DNA from: Dryas octopetala
Taxonomy: Eukaryota; Streptophyta; Magnoliopsida; Rosales; Rosaceae
Direction of reading: 5' to 3'
Assembly (NCBI GenBank): GCA_963921425.1
Contig: OY992837.1
Location: 1,337,896-1,401,895, forward strand
DNA: 64,000 bases
Shown: piece after piece, positions 23,452 through 33,910 of the stretch
Layout of the letters: each line of letters opens with the position of its first letter
Numbering within the stretch: the stretch's first letter is position 1
The notes under the pieces: generated by a model
Database searches by the model: none
What the model saw: the letters and a program-made list of their open reading frames with translations, nothing else
What the model was told of the DNA's origin: nothing
Position numbers and translations under genes: made by a program

Positions 23452-25150
23452 GTCCCAGAGCAATTAAGTGGCTTTAAAAGGAGAAATTGGTTTCTTGAAA
23501 TAGAAAAGACCCCCAGTTCTTCCAATATGAGATCAATAATCCAAGGTGAAACTCGGCACTGTATCCAATAATGAACAAGAATGAAATTCAGAACAATTAA
23601 AGAAACAACTAATGTAACACCAGACCGTAGCCACAAAAAAGCAGGAAAGCATTACTTGAAAGGATCAATAGCTATAAATGTGAAGAATTTGGTTTGAAGT
23701 AAAGCCTTGTGTAAAAAAAATTGCAAAAGAAGGGAGGGTAAAACACAGAACATGAATCACCATTCATTAAAGACAATACTTATTAAACCCCTACCCACAT
23801 CAAAATCTAGCAAACACAAAATTCATAGAGAATAAATAAGGTTGTAGTCATATATGTATGTTTTGTACATTGCTCTGGCCAAAAAAATTCTTCTTCTAGA
23901 AATAACATTACCCAAATTAAAAAGGAAAAAGCCATCACACAGGGGTGAAATTCACCCTGAAAGAAAAGGAATTTAAAAATATATATATATACCCAAAATG
24001 GAAGTATGTTACAAGCATAAACCGATTTCATGGAAATGAGTCAATACCCCTGAATAACCCTGATGTACACACCATACCAGAAAATTTATAAGAAACACAA
24101 CCCCATTTCTCATAGGAAACCCCATATCTAATGAAACGTTAACATACATAGCAACCTAATTTCAATGAACCCAGGACTACCTTATTTCTCATACAGGATC
24201 AAGACCTACATAATCCAAGCATATACTTCCATTAAAAGGCTACAACAACTGTGCATCCCAAGGCAGCAGAAATTTGTAAGGGTCAACGCCATAGAAAGCA
24301 CAAACATAGCAATAGGTACAAACCCATTTCCCTTAGGATTTCAATACACTGACAAAGAAGCTAAACAAGAAGCTAGTAAACCACAGTCAACAAAAACAGA
24401 CCGGAGACAACAAACCATTTCCGAAATTCCAATACAGGATCAGTAACGACAAAACCTCTTAAACAAATGAGCCAAAAAAGCCAAATTATAAGCTCACACA
24501 AAAAAAAAAAAAAAAAAAAAAACACAATATTTCATCCCCTAGAGTATCAATACCATGAAAATATAGACTGAATTCACATAAAGAATCATTATTGGTCAGA
24601 ACCCAATCCAATCAAGATTAAAAACGAAAACTTAAATGATCGAATACAAAAAATAAGTTGCATCGAAAACAAAAACTCACTTACAAAAATAGAATCTGAC
24701 CTGTTAATAGTGAATGACTGAATATTCATTCAGAGGCGGAGCGTGAAATCAAAGAGACCCGATTGAGAACCAATGCGAAAACGAAAATCGTATCATTTGG
24801 TTTGGTGAGAGATTTAAACAAACGACAAAGCCCAACCGAAAGGTTGAAGCTTTACAACATCATAGGCACGTTGTTTTCACATTTTCTGATTTCATATTAG
24901 AAAAAAAATAATAATAAAACAAAAAAGAAATTCAAAAGTTGGAGTTGAAATAAATGCCGACAAAGGCCAAAAAGTCGGCTGCGATAAGAGAAAACGACAC
25001 GATGCCGAAAGTGCCCCTAAAAATGGACAACTGAAAACGCAAAAAAAGATGTTTGGATTTGGATTGGCTGTCCAACGAACAACAGCAAAGATTCCCGGGA
25101 AAATTGGTTTGTTGGCATTTTTTATCTGATACACTCATACACTTCATAAA
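23452..25150 (-). other. Upstream region of the myosin-binding gene, probable leader intron
   Basis: No coding gene seen. A donor-like CAG|GTCAG on the minus strand near 24711 and an acceptor-like TACAG near 23560 would allow a leader intron of about 1.1 kb; this is only a candidate. It includes an A run at about 24498-24521. Confidence 0.35.
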
Positions 25151-25369
25151 TGCGAATTAAATTTTGGATTTTGAAAAAATTTTGAGGGTTAAAAAAATAT
25201 GAAAATTTCTATTTCGTTATAAATTTATACTAAAACAATTAAATTTTTTAATAAAATTTCGATTTGGTAATATTTATTTTTTCAAAATAAAGAGGAAATT
25301 TTCAAATTTTAATTTCATGGTTAAAACTTATAAATTTATAATGTATAACCATAACAAAAATTGAGAATT

Positions 25370-25815
25370 TTACATAAATACCACCCAAACTATTTAGGTA
25401 TTTTATATTTTGTCACTCAATAAAAAATGTTAAATTGTCACATTTAAATTTTGTTCTATTAGACAATATATCATCCACGTCAGCTTCTATTTAACTTTTC
25501 GTAAAATAATAATCATGTACTTATAATGTGCCCTTCTTTAAAGACATTAATGTCATTTTGTGTGCCTGAAAGAGGATGAGAATGACTAAAATCAAGTAAG
25601 CATTCGATATTGGGTGATTCATGTATGCCCATTTTGAATACCCACTTGATCAACTTTAGTCATCCCGATCCTTTCCTAGGCACACAAAATGATGTCATTG
25701 CTCTTAAAGAAATGGCACGTGATGCGCACAATGTTCATTACTTATTGGAAAATCAGATGAGATTAATGTGAGTAGTACATTATATAATATGACATAATTT
25801 GGGGGTGACATTATA
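25370..25815. repeat. Degenerate foldback element
   Basis: Arms around 25527-25595 and 25650-25722 are imperfect inverted copies (shared TCATTTTGTGTGCCT and ATGACTAAA on opposite strands). Weaker similarity continues outward. It looks like an old MITE; no clean target duplication was found. Confidence 0.55.
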
Positions 25816-25891
25816 AATTTTTTTTTTAGCCCAATCGCAACTAACTTTATAGTTTTTGTACTATTTACCCAAAATTTATAAAATAATAAAA

Positions 25892-26395
25892 GGGCAATTT
25901 CACTTACACTCCTTCAAGTTTGATAAAATTACACACACACCCCTCAAGATTAGAAAATCACACGCACACCCCATGTCGTTAGGTACTTTTGACATAAGTT
26001 ACTTTTGAACCGTCTTTGATTTTAGAAATGTCCTTAAGGACATTTTCAAAGTAAAAAAAATACTTGTTAGTTTATATGTCATCAAGAAGGGTAAAAAGGA
26101 CATTTTCAAAGTCAACGATGGTCAAAAAGTGAAATTGGGGGAGGGGGGGGGGTGTGTGTGTAATCTCATTAAAACTGAGAGAATATAAGTGAAACAGTAG
26201 TGCTAGATCTCATATTTTTATACTACAATTTCATACTACTTTATGTGGCAACTTACATGACATTCATATATTGGACATTAAAAAATAAAAATAAAAATAA
26301 AAACTCTATCCAATAAAGTAATAGCACGTGAGGTGGTATAAAAATGTGGTATAAGAATGTGGTAATTATAGCATTATTCATAAGCGAAATTATCC
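25892..26395. mobile_element. MITE B, interrupted by a family A MITE
   Basis: Left tip GGGCAATTTCACTTA and right tip (reverse complement) GGATAATTTCGCTTA match. The inner arms share ATTACACACACACCCC. The right arm is split by another MITE at 26195-26379. Flanking TAATAAAA / TAATAACA is a possible 8-bp target duplication with one mismatch. Confidence 0.65.
26195..26379. mobile_element. MITE family A, copy 2 (nested in MITE B)
   Basis: Homologous to the copies at 14777-14968 and 39102-39290. Flanked by ATAAGTGAAA (26185-26194) and ATAAGCGAAA (26380-26389), a duplicated piece of the host MITE's own terminal repeat, which proves the order of insertion. Confidence 0.8.
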
Positions 26396-26639
26396 TAATA
26401 ACAAACGACTTGAAGCAAAAGTGAGAAAATTCATTGGGCCTGCCCAGTCCAGTATAAAAGCCCATTGGGTCTGCCCATTGAACAGTTAGATTTCGAATTA
26501 TAAGCCCAAAGCTAATCCCAGAAAAAGCCTCAAACTGCCAAAGCAAAGGCAAGTGAAACCCACAACCCTTCTATAAAAGCATAGCAAAAAACGAAGTTGC
26601 TAAACCCATGGGACAAAACAGTAATTCCCAAAAGCCATT

Positions 26640-28467
26640 CCCGATTTCTTTGACCTAAATACCCCTTTTTCTCTCAAAGCCCTGGTACCTGTATTTCCCT
26701 TCTCAACCCTCACATACACTGCCTCTTCTGCCCCTGTAATTGACAATCTCTCTCCGTCTCCTTCTTGCCCTTCACGATTGTCTCAACAATTACCCGCCAA
26801 AATCCTTCAACACCCCTTGTTCAAATTGTCGTTTTTTTCTGTCCCTTTTTCGCACTCCATCCTTTCTATCTCTTTCTCTCTCCATGCAATTCCAAGACCT
26901 TGACTTTCGAGCTCGATCCGTCGTGTGTCGCTTTGGGGCTTCGATTCCTGGAGTTTTGAGCAATACCCAGTTCGTGCTTTGTTAGTTTGGTTGATTTGAA
27001 GATGAGTTTGTGGATGTAATTGGGTCTGAAGCTAGGGTTTCGAAAATTTCAGGTATTCTATTGTTTGATTATCACTGTTTAGAGCTTTTATTTTGTGGAA
27101 GTTCTTTGATGGGTCTGTGTTGTTTGGAGTATATTTCAATTCTTGAAAGTTGATTCCGCTTGAATGAATGTTTGACCTAGTGAGTATGGTATGGTATGGT
27201 TTGGTTTTTTCCTTTCAATATGTCCTCTTGGTTAGTTTGTTTGGTTTTGTGCTTTTATTGCGTGAGTGTTTTTTTTAATGTGTTGCGTTATTTGGTATTA
27301 ACTCAGCTTGTTTTGCTGTTAATTTGGCTTTAACGATTGTTTTGGTTGGTGGGTATGTCTTGGTCTTCCTCACAGATTATTATTTTAGGTAGTTGTTTAA
27401 GATATGGAGCTCTAGACGTGAATGTATCAGTCAAAGATTTGGACGTTTGGGCTTTGTTGTCCATGACGAGGTGCTAACAATTTAACTGTTGATTTTGAGT
27501 GGCATATCTTCCCATTCTGCATTGGTGTTCATTATATGGACACTATTCTTCTATGAAGCAAGAGTTTGGTAGCTTGGAAACTGGTTGAAAAGAAGGGGAA
27601 GTTAAATTCTGGATTTTGTGTAAACTTTTCAGTTTTAAAGAATGGAAGCTCACTTGAGTTGATGTCGATGATAGTGGTGAGATCACCTGAGTGGTGCTTA
27701 TGCCCGACTAGATCTCCAACATGAAAAGTTTAGATAAACTTTCTATTTCCTTTCTTTTCATACTGTTCTCATCAGAAGGAATGATGGCTATTTTGGTTGA
27801 TTGGTTTAGATCTCCAATGACCAGAGTTGATAATTTAAATGTGCCAATGTGTTTGAAGGCACTTTTTGTTTCAATGTTCTTGTGCATTTTCAAATTTCAG
27901 ATTCTAGATGCGAATCTGATAAACCAGCTGAAGGTGGATTGTACAGTCTGGTATGTTCTGTTCACGATTTCTTGCTTGTGTTTTTTTGCTATTATTATAA
28001 CAATTAGTGTAGTAATATATGAATTTCTTCTTTTCCTCTCTCCTCACCCTCACCCTCACCCCCACCCCTACCCCTTCTCTTGGTGTCTTTTTCTTTGCAA
28101 TTGCATTGTTCTTGTTTCTGGTAAGGTTTAGGCATTCCTTTATAAGCTGGTTACTTGCTTTGGGGGCATGAAGATTTGAGAAGTGAAAGAATGTATAAAA
28201 TTGTGAACTGTTGTTTGTCTTGCTAAGTGTGTTCTTTCATATTTATCATTTTTTTTATATGGAGATGTGTGTGGATGCTAGTGTTGATGCTTGATGTGAT
28301 AGAGGTACGTGGTTCTTTTACTGACTGTAGTTATTTCGCTTTGTAGGAATGCTTAAATACAGTTTGAAGAGGCAGCTCTTTCAACTATAATTTGCTAGTT
28401 TCTTCAGGAGGCTGTGTAGCTGTTGTCATCTTTAATATACTTCAATACATCGTGATTGATTTCGTCA
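26640..28467 (+). promoter_or_regulatory. Promoter and spliced 5' leader of the MUSTANG-type gene
   Basis: CT-rich leader-like sequence (26690-26890) is followed by GCTAGGGTTTCG and a donor-like TTTCAG|GTATTC near 27052. A candidate acceptor TTCAG lies near 28409, before the ATG at 28468. This implies one or more leader introns across about 1.4 kb. The 136-codon frame at 27721-28131 inside it has no domain and is not called. Confidence 0.45.
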
Positions 28468-30777
28468 ATGGCTAACCACGATTTAATGCTTGGGCAAAGT
28501 CACAATTTAGCACTTGGGCAGAATCAGCAGGTATTGGGCCACAATCATAACTTAGGAGTTGGGCAAACTCATGATTTAGAATTGGGACAGGCCCATGAGC
28601 ATCATTTGGGTTTGGGACAGACCCATGAGCATCATTTGGGTTTGGGACAGGCCCATGACCATGACCTGGGTTTAGGGCATGCTCATGACCATGACTTGGG
28701 TTTAGGACAGAACCAAGACCAAGAAGGGGATAATAGTCACAGCTATGGGCATGAAAATGAGTTAGGTATTGATCAGAAACCTGATCCCAATGACCATGAA
28801 TTGGCTCTTCCTCCCCAGAACCATGAGTTGGTTTTAGTAGAGGACAATGAGCTGGCTGTCTCAGAAAACCAAGAACTTGATGAAAATCTGGAACTATCTA
28901 TTGATCAAAGTCATGAAATGGGGATAGAACCGGCCCATGATATGACCATTGAGGAATCCCAGCTTGTACTCAGCCCCAGCCCACTCAGCCCCTGCCCTGT
29001 ACTTCAGGCCCGTACACTAGAGATTGCAAATCCCAATTATGAGTTGTCAGTGGGTCAAGAGTTCCCTGATGTCAAGAGCTGCCGGAGGGCTTTGAGGGAT
29101 ACAGCTATTGCTTTACACTTTGAAATGCAGACTATTAAATCTGACAAGACTCGCTTCACTGCCAAATGTGCCAGTGAAGGATGCCCATGGCGTATTCATG
29201 CTGCAAAGCTCCCAGGAGTTCCAACTTTCACAATCAGGACCATCCATGAGACTCATACATGTGGAGGAATTTCTCATCTTGGCCATCAGCAAGCCTCAGT
29301 TCAGTGGGTTGCAAATTCTGTGGAGCAACGGCTTAGAGAGAACCCTAATTACAAGCCAAAGGAGATACTGGAGGAGATTCATCGAGTTCATGGTATCACC
29401 TTGTCATACAAACAAGCTTGGCGAGGCAAGGAACGTATCATGGCTGCAATGCGTGGATCCTTTGAAGAAGGGTATCGCTTGCTTCCAGAATATTGTGAAC
29501 AGGTTAAACGGACAAACCCGGGGAGTATTGCGTCTGTTTATGGAAATCCGAATGATAACTGTTTCCAACGTCTCTTCATATCATTTCAGGCATCAATTTA
29601 TGGTTTCCTGAATGCTTGCCGGCCACTCCTTGGGCTTGATAGGACATATTTGAAAAGTAAGTATCTGGGTACTTTGCTTCTTGCTACCGGTTTTGATGGT
29701 GAGGGTGCTCTGTTTCCTCTGGCATTTGGGGTTGTTGACGAGGAGAATGATGATAATTGGATGTGGTTCCTCTCTGAACTTCATAGTCTGCTTGAGATTA
29801 ATGCAGAAAACATGCCTAGGCTTACCATTTTGTCAGACAGGCAGAAGGGCATTGTAGATGGAGTTGAAGCAAATTTTCCAACTGCTTTTCATGGATTTTG
29901 CATGCGTCACTTGAGTGATAGCTTCCGTAAGGAGTTTAATAATACGATGCTTGTTAATCTTTTATGGGAAGCTGCTCACGCTCTCACTGTAATTGAATTC
30001 GAAGCAAAAATTTTGGAGATCGAAGAGATATCCCAAGATGCTGCATATTGGATTAGACGAATTCCGCCTCGCTTGTGGGCTACTGCTTATTTTGAAGGGA
30101 CACGGTTTGGGCATTTGACAGCTAACATAGTTGAATCTTTAAATACTTGGATATTGGAGGCCTCGGGACTTCCCATAATTCAGATGATGGAATGCATTAG
30201 AAGGCAGCTAATGACTTGGTTCAATGAACGCCGAGAGACCAGTATGCAGTGGACATCCATTCTTGTGCCTACTGCAGAGAGGCGTGTTGCAGAGGCTCTT
30301 GAGCGTGCACGCACTTATCAGGTCCTTCGTGCTAATGAAGCTGAGTTTGAAGTTATATCTCATGAAGGGACAAATATTGTTGACATTCGAAATCGTTGCT
30401 GCTATTGTCATGGCTGGCAGCTTTATGGTTTGCCATGCGCACATGCTGCTGCAGCACTTAACTCGTGCAGGCAGAATGTCCAACGATTTACTGAGAGCTG
30501 TTTCACAGTTGCAACCTATCGAAAGACATACTCACAAACAATACATCCCATTCCAGATAAATCCCTGTGGGGGGAGTTGTACATGATGGAGGGAGATCCA
30601 AATGCAAGCAAAGCTGCTGAGGTTATAATCAACCCACCTAAGTCACTCCGGCCACCGGGACGACCAAGAAAGAAGCGGGTTCGAGCAGAAGACCGTGGCC
30701 GTGTGAAGCGGGTTGTGCATTGTAGTCGTTGCAATCAAACAGGCCACTTTAGAACGACATGTGCAGCCCCCATATAG
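28468..30777 (+). CDS. MUG1: MUSTANG-type domesticated Mutator transposase protein, 769 aa
   Basis: Single-exon coding sequence with the full MULE domain order. A MuDR N-terminal DNA-binding module (about residues 197-330; CASEGCPWRIHA.., HETHTC) comes first. The MULE transposase core follows (LDRTYLKSKY near 390, LSDRQKGI near 456, then HGFCMRHL). Next are a SWIM zinc finger (CYCHGWQLYGLPCAH, about 645-658), an AT-hook-like RPPGRPRKKR and a C-terminal CCHC knuckle (CSRCNQTGHFRTTC). No terminal inverted repeats flank it and the frame is intact, as expected for a domesticated gene. MUSTANG proteins are nuclear and affect growth and flowering; molecular role little known. Residues about 35-90 are a His-rich tandem repeat. 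ATG at 28468; an in-frame TTG upstream is ignored. MUG1 rather than another MUG is inferred from FLK lying nearby. Confidence 0.8.
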   Translation: MANHDLMLGQSHNLALGQNQQVLGHNHNLGVGQTHDLELGQAHEHHLGLGQTHEHHLGLGQAHDHDLGLGHAHDHDLGLGQNQDQEGDNSHSYGHENELGIDQKPDPNDHELALPPQNHELVLVEDNELAVSENQELDENLELSIDQSHEMGIEPAHDMTIEESQLVLSPSPLSPCPVLQARTLEIANPNYELSVGQEFPDVKSCRRALRDTAIALHFEMQTIKSDKTRFTAKCASEGCPWRIHAAKLPGVPTFTIRTIHETHTCGGISHLGHQQASVQWVANSVEQRLRENPNYKPKEILEEIHRVHGITLSYKQAWRGKERIMAAMRGSFEEGYRLLPEYCEQVKRTNPGSIASVYGNPNDNCFQRLFISFQASIYGFLNACRPLLGLDRTYLKSKYLGTLLLATGFDGEGALFPLAFGVVDEENDDNWMWFLSELHSLLEINAENMPRLTILSDRQKGIVDGVEANFPTAFHGFCMRHLSDSFRKEFNNTMLVNLLWEAAHALTVIEFEAKILEIEEISQDAAYWIRRIPPRLWATAYFEGTRFGHLTANIVESLNTWILEASGLPIIQMMECIRRQLMTWFNERRETSMQWTSILVPTAERRVAEALERARTYQVLRANEAEFEVISHEGTNIVDIRNRCCYCHGWQLYGLPCAHAAAALNSCRQNVQRFTESCFTVATYRKTYSQTIHPIPDKSLWGELYMMEGDPNASKAAEVIINPPKSLRPPGRPRKKRVRAEDRGRVKRVVHCSRCNQTGHFRTTCAAPI
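28584..28713 (+). repeat. 30-bp tandem repeat coding for LGQAHEHHLG-type decapeptides
   Basis: At least four 30-bp units in frame encode variants of LGQAHEHHLG / LGQAHDHDLG near the N-terminus of the MUSTANG-type protein. Further LGQ..H units upstream are more diverged. Confidence 0.85.
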
Positions 30778-31540
30778 ATAGTCACTGTTGGTGACTGGTT
30801 TGCTGCAATGTAATATGGGTATGTCCTTATGTGCAAAAGAATTTTTGCTTTTTTATTATTTCTGTAGTCTTTGTTAGTTAGATTGGTAAGTACATGCTGT
30901 ATTTCGTAGAGAATTATGTGTATCAAGCTCACTATCTGCTATCCTATTTGAATGTTAGCATCAATAATTCAATCCTGAGGGTGAGGGTGAAATCCGTGGT
31001 TGTAGCATTCAACTTTTTAGAGTCACCAACTTGATCAACACCTCATCTTCTCACCATCACCATGCCCACCACAGCTGGCGTCACCCACGAAGGCCAACAT
31101 GGCCAACTGGAGTGCTGGCCGAAACAGAGGCCAACTCCTTGAACTTTCTTTGGCCGGATATCTGAGTAATGGTCTGATTAGATCTAGCTAGCCTGTTTTC
31201 TTTTTCAAAATAATTTTTCATAGAAATAATTGTCAAAGGTTAAAATAGTAATAAAGTTCTCATTAAAAGATGGGTGTAATCAGCATTAGGTGAAACGGAA
31301 GTTTAATGGAAGTCCAGAGGTGAGAGGCTTAATCCGTGCTAACTTTTACTTTGGAAGTAGTTAATACTTTGACATTAGAATATAGTTGAGCAACAGCTGA
31401 AAAGAAGGAAAACAATGATTCAGGGAAGCTACTCAAAAGATTCAAGCGAATGAATAAAATCTGAAATACTATAATTTTTTGATGGCAAGTAAAATGCTAG
31501 ACTAGAATGGCGAAAAGAACTTTTATGAATATGTTGTCTA
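30778..31540. other. Intergenic between convergent genes
   Basis: Shared 3' flank of the MUSTANG-type gene (plus) and the first proteinase gene (minus). No gene seen. Confidence 0.5.
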
Positions 31541-32806
31541 TCATTGTTTTGTACAATCAGTTGGCTTGAAGGAGACCATCATTCTTTCAAGGTCATAGCC
31601 AATTAAGAAATTTGACTGAGCAAAGTTTCCATAAATACCATCAGTAGCCACATTTAGCATTGCAAAACAGAAAACCTCATCTTCTAGTTGAATGAAGGTT
31701 TGTGCTGGTGTTAACTGCACATTAGCATCACCCTCCAAATGCACTGTCAATATTGGTCCTCTGAGGTTAGTTTTGCTTTGGTAGCAAAGCAGAGTTCCCA
31801 ATCTTGGGTCATTTTCAATGGGTGTCATTGGAATCTGCTTCTTAACTTCTGATGCCAAGCGGTCATAAAAATCTTGTGGTAACCGTGTTACTGGTGTTCC
31901 TGAGTCCAGGATCATGTTGCCTTTTGAAAGTACCCCTGATGAACTAAAAGGCACAAGCTTATCTCCAACACTAATTCCTTCTACTGTCACAAAATAATAG
32001 GTCTTCTCTTCTCTGGACACCAAAGGTGTTGACACCACATCTTCACCCAATATTTCACTACCACTCCCAAAACTGATCTTGCTTTCAATACTAGGATCAG
32101 TATTAAATGGCATCAAACAGTAGGAGAACTTTCTGCCACCAAACAAGGAACCCATTTGAGAAATAAGCGATAGAGGCCCTCCTCCAAGGCCAACTATTCC
32201 CATTTCATTTTCATCAAAAACCCCAGTATTGTTATGTCCACAACCGAACACAATATTTTTCAGAGAAATAGCCTCCCCTGAGGTGGATGACAAGGTAATT
32301 GTCTCTCTAGCCAATACCCCTTTGGTCAATGAACCATCTCCATACTTGTAAAGGTAATTGCAAACTTTTTGAGGTGAACAAGACATATTGCCAAATGTAT
32401 CCTGACATTCTTCTGCATCACAAGGAAGGTCAATGTATGTTGAAGAGTTTTTAGGATCGAATATCGGATTAATCTGCGGATAGCAGGCATCACATGGTGG
32501 ACATTGTGTCCACATTAGGTCGCTGCCTGTATCAGCAATGCCATAAATACGGAATGGTGGATTTCCAATTGAAAGCTCCATAAGATACTCACCATTGTCA
32601 GCTCTTACTACTGATTGTGGAATATGTGGAAATAATGGTTTGTTTGAAGGAGTTTTGTTAGGATTATAAAATGGTGAATTTGGGGAGTCTCTGTGGATAA
32701 GTTTGACAGTGAACCCGCCATTAATGCTTGCTACTGTAGCTGAATAACATACAAGAAAAATGAAAAGAATAGTCGTTGCACCAACCAAAGTGTCTGTGGC
32801 TGCCAT
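31541..32806 (-). CDS. CDR1-like aspartic proteinase, cluster copy 1 (421 aa)
   Basis: Pepsin-family (A1) atypical aspartic endopeptidase of the CDR1/nepenthesin-like group. Arabidopsis CDR1 is apoplastic and promotes disease-resistance signalling. Visible: signal peptide (about residues 8-27), short propeptide with KLIHRDSPNSPFYNP, first catalytic motif DTGSD (Asp92), the cysteine-rich nepenthesin-type insert (CPPCDACY.., CDAEEC, CSPQKVC), flap YGDGSLTKG, FGCGHNNTG, second catalytic DSGTP (Asp301), and C-terminal F.QSNFLIGYDLE. Single exon, no stop or shift. A TATA box lies about 106 bp upstream. Closest relatives are the three other copies in this cluster. Substrate unknown. Confidence 0.92.
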   Translation of the reverse strand: MAATDTLVGATTILFIFLVCYSATVASINGGFTVKLIHRDSPNSPFYNPNKTPSNKPLFPHIPQSVVRADNGEYLMELSIGNPPFRIYGIADTGSDLMWTQCPPCDACYPQINPIFDPKNSSTYIDLPCDAEECQDTFGNMSCSPQKVCNYLYKYGDGSLTKGVLARETITLSSTSGEAISLKNIVFGCGHNNTGVFDENEMGIVGLGGGPLSLISQMGSLFGGRKFSYCLMPFNTDPSIESKISFGSGSEILGEDVVSTPLVSREEKTYYFVTVEGISVGDKLVPFSSSGVLSKGNMILDSGTPVTRLPQDFYDRLASEVKKQIPMTPIENDPRLGTLLCYQSKTNLRGPILTVHLEGDANVQLTPAQTFIQLEDEVFCFAMLNVATDGIYGNFAQSNFLIGYDLERMMVSFKPTDCTKQ

Positions 32807-32911
32807 AATTGAGAGATCAGAGAGTTACAAGAAGAAAAGTGCAAAGAGTATGCTTTGCATGCATACATGCAGTTTCAGGCATGAGATATGAAATGAGAGA
32901 ATACAAAGCCG

Positions 32912-32919
32912 TATATATA
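32912..32919 (-). promoter_or_regulatory. TATA box of proteinase copy 1
   Basis: TATATATA lies about 106 bp upstream of the ATG. The flanking sequence (..AGAAGGTGCAGGTAG..) is shared with the other copies, which differ exactly at this box. Confidence 0.65.
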
Positions 32920-33589
32920 GATAGAAGGTGCAGGTAGCTTTGCATTAACAGCTAAATCTTTAGAGAAAAAAGTAGTGACAGAGGAAAATATGGTGATCAC
33001 CTACAATGCTTCTGTTATTCTCAAGAGGAGTTGCATTGCATTACCTACCCAGATTAGATAAATTTTAATGTATACAAAATTAATTAATTCTTCAATTTCA
33101 TGCTTATTATGGAAAATTCACGCAAGTCCTGTAGTCACACATGATTAACATAATGCCAAAAGTTTAGTAGTTAGACATGGAAATCTTGTCCGCTGTGAAT
33201 TTCTTAAATTGGGCTCTACGTTCAACAATGTTGTTCTTTTAACGTAGTGAATCTAGTGATCTGGTGTATGCGTATCATGAGTTGCATAGGTGAGAAAATA
33301 AAGTTAAAAGAAAAAGTTTGTACAAAGTAGCATTTTTCTATTTACCTAATATTAAAGAAATTTCAATCTTCCAACAATCAATACATGCTTCACCTAACAA
33401 GATGAGATGGTTCGTAGTGGAAACAATAACACCATGAAAAATTAGTCGTAGCATAGGAATCTAATATCTGGATGGTTCATAATGGCCTGTGTAAATGACA
33501 GGATTGTCTAGCATAAACTGTGTATAGGGGGAGAATGCCTTAAGATTATGTTTAATGAAGAGATCCACCACCGAATCAAGAAACATCAA
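32920..33589. other. Spacer in proteinase cluster
   Basis: Upstream promoter region of copy 1, including sequence also found upstream of the other copies (TTAACAGCTAAATC.., GGTCACCTACA.. variants). No gene seen. Confidence 0.5.
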
Positions 33590-33758
33590 CTACTTAATTC
33601 TGTTTACACGAGTTTGAATGGATAAGATTTGAAGAAACTGAGAGGGAGAAAAAGAAGAGGATTCAAGTACATGTGAGATGTGATGATGATTTGTTGACAA
33701 GTAGTGCAGCACACAGTAAATGCACTGAAAATTTAATTTCTCACACACTGACTGCCAT
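33590..33758 (-). pseudogene. Decayed FSDYI-family gene fragment (between copies 1 and 2)
   Basis: The minus strand reads ATGGCAGTCAGTGTGTGA, a damaged version of the MAVCEKIF start of the intact gene at 44158-44676. NHHHISH follows in frame with that family's NDHHHISH. A small insertion after codon 3 creates an immediate stop, and the C-terminal FSDYI motifs are missing. Confidence 0.7.
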
Positions 33759-33910
33759 GGACTGTATATATAGTTGAGCAACAGCTGAAAAGAAGAAAAC
33801 AATGATTCAGGGGAAGCTATTTAAAACATTCAAGCGAATGAAGAAAATGTAAAATACTATACTTGAATTTAATTGTCAAAAGAAACTTTATTCATATTCT
33901 ATTTAATTTA

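Noticed and set aside
27721-28131. 136-codon plus-strand frame upstream of the MUSTANG-type gene
   Set aside because: No domain; lies in what is probably a leader intron.
28584-28713. Regular repeats that might suggest a CRISPR-like array
   Set aside because: The units are contiguous, in frame and coding in a plant gene, with no spacers.
29108-29611. 167-codon frame inside the MUSTANG-type gene
   Set aside because: Out-of-frame shadow of a strongly supported coding sequence.
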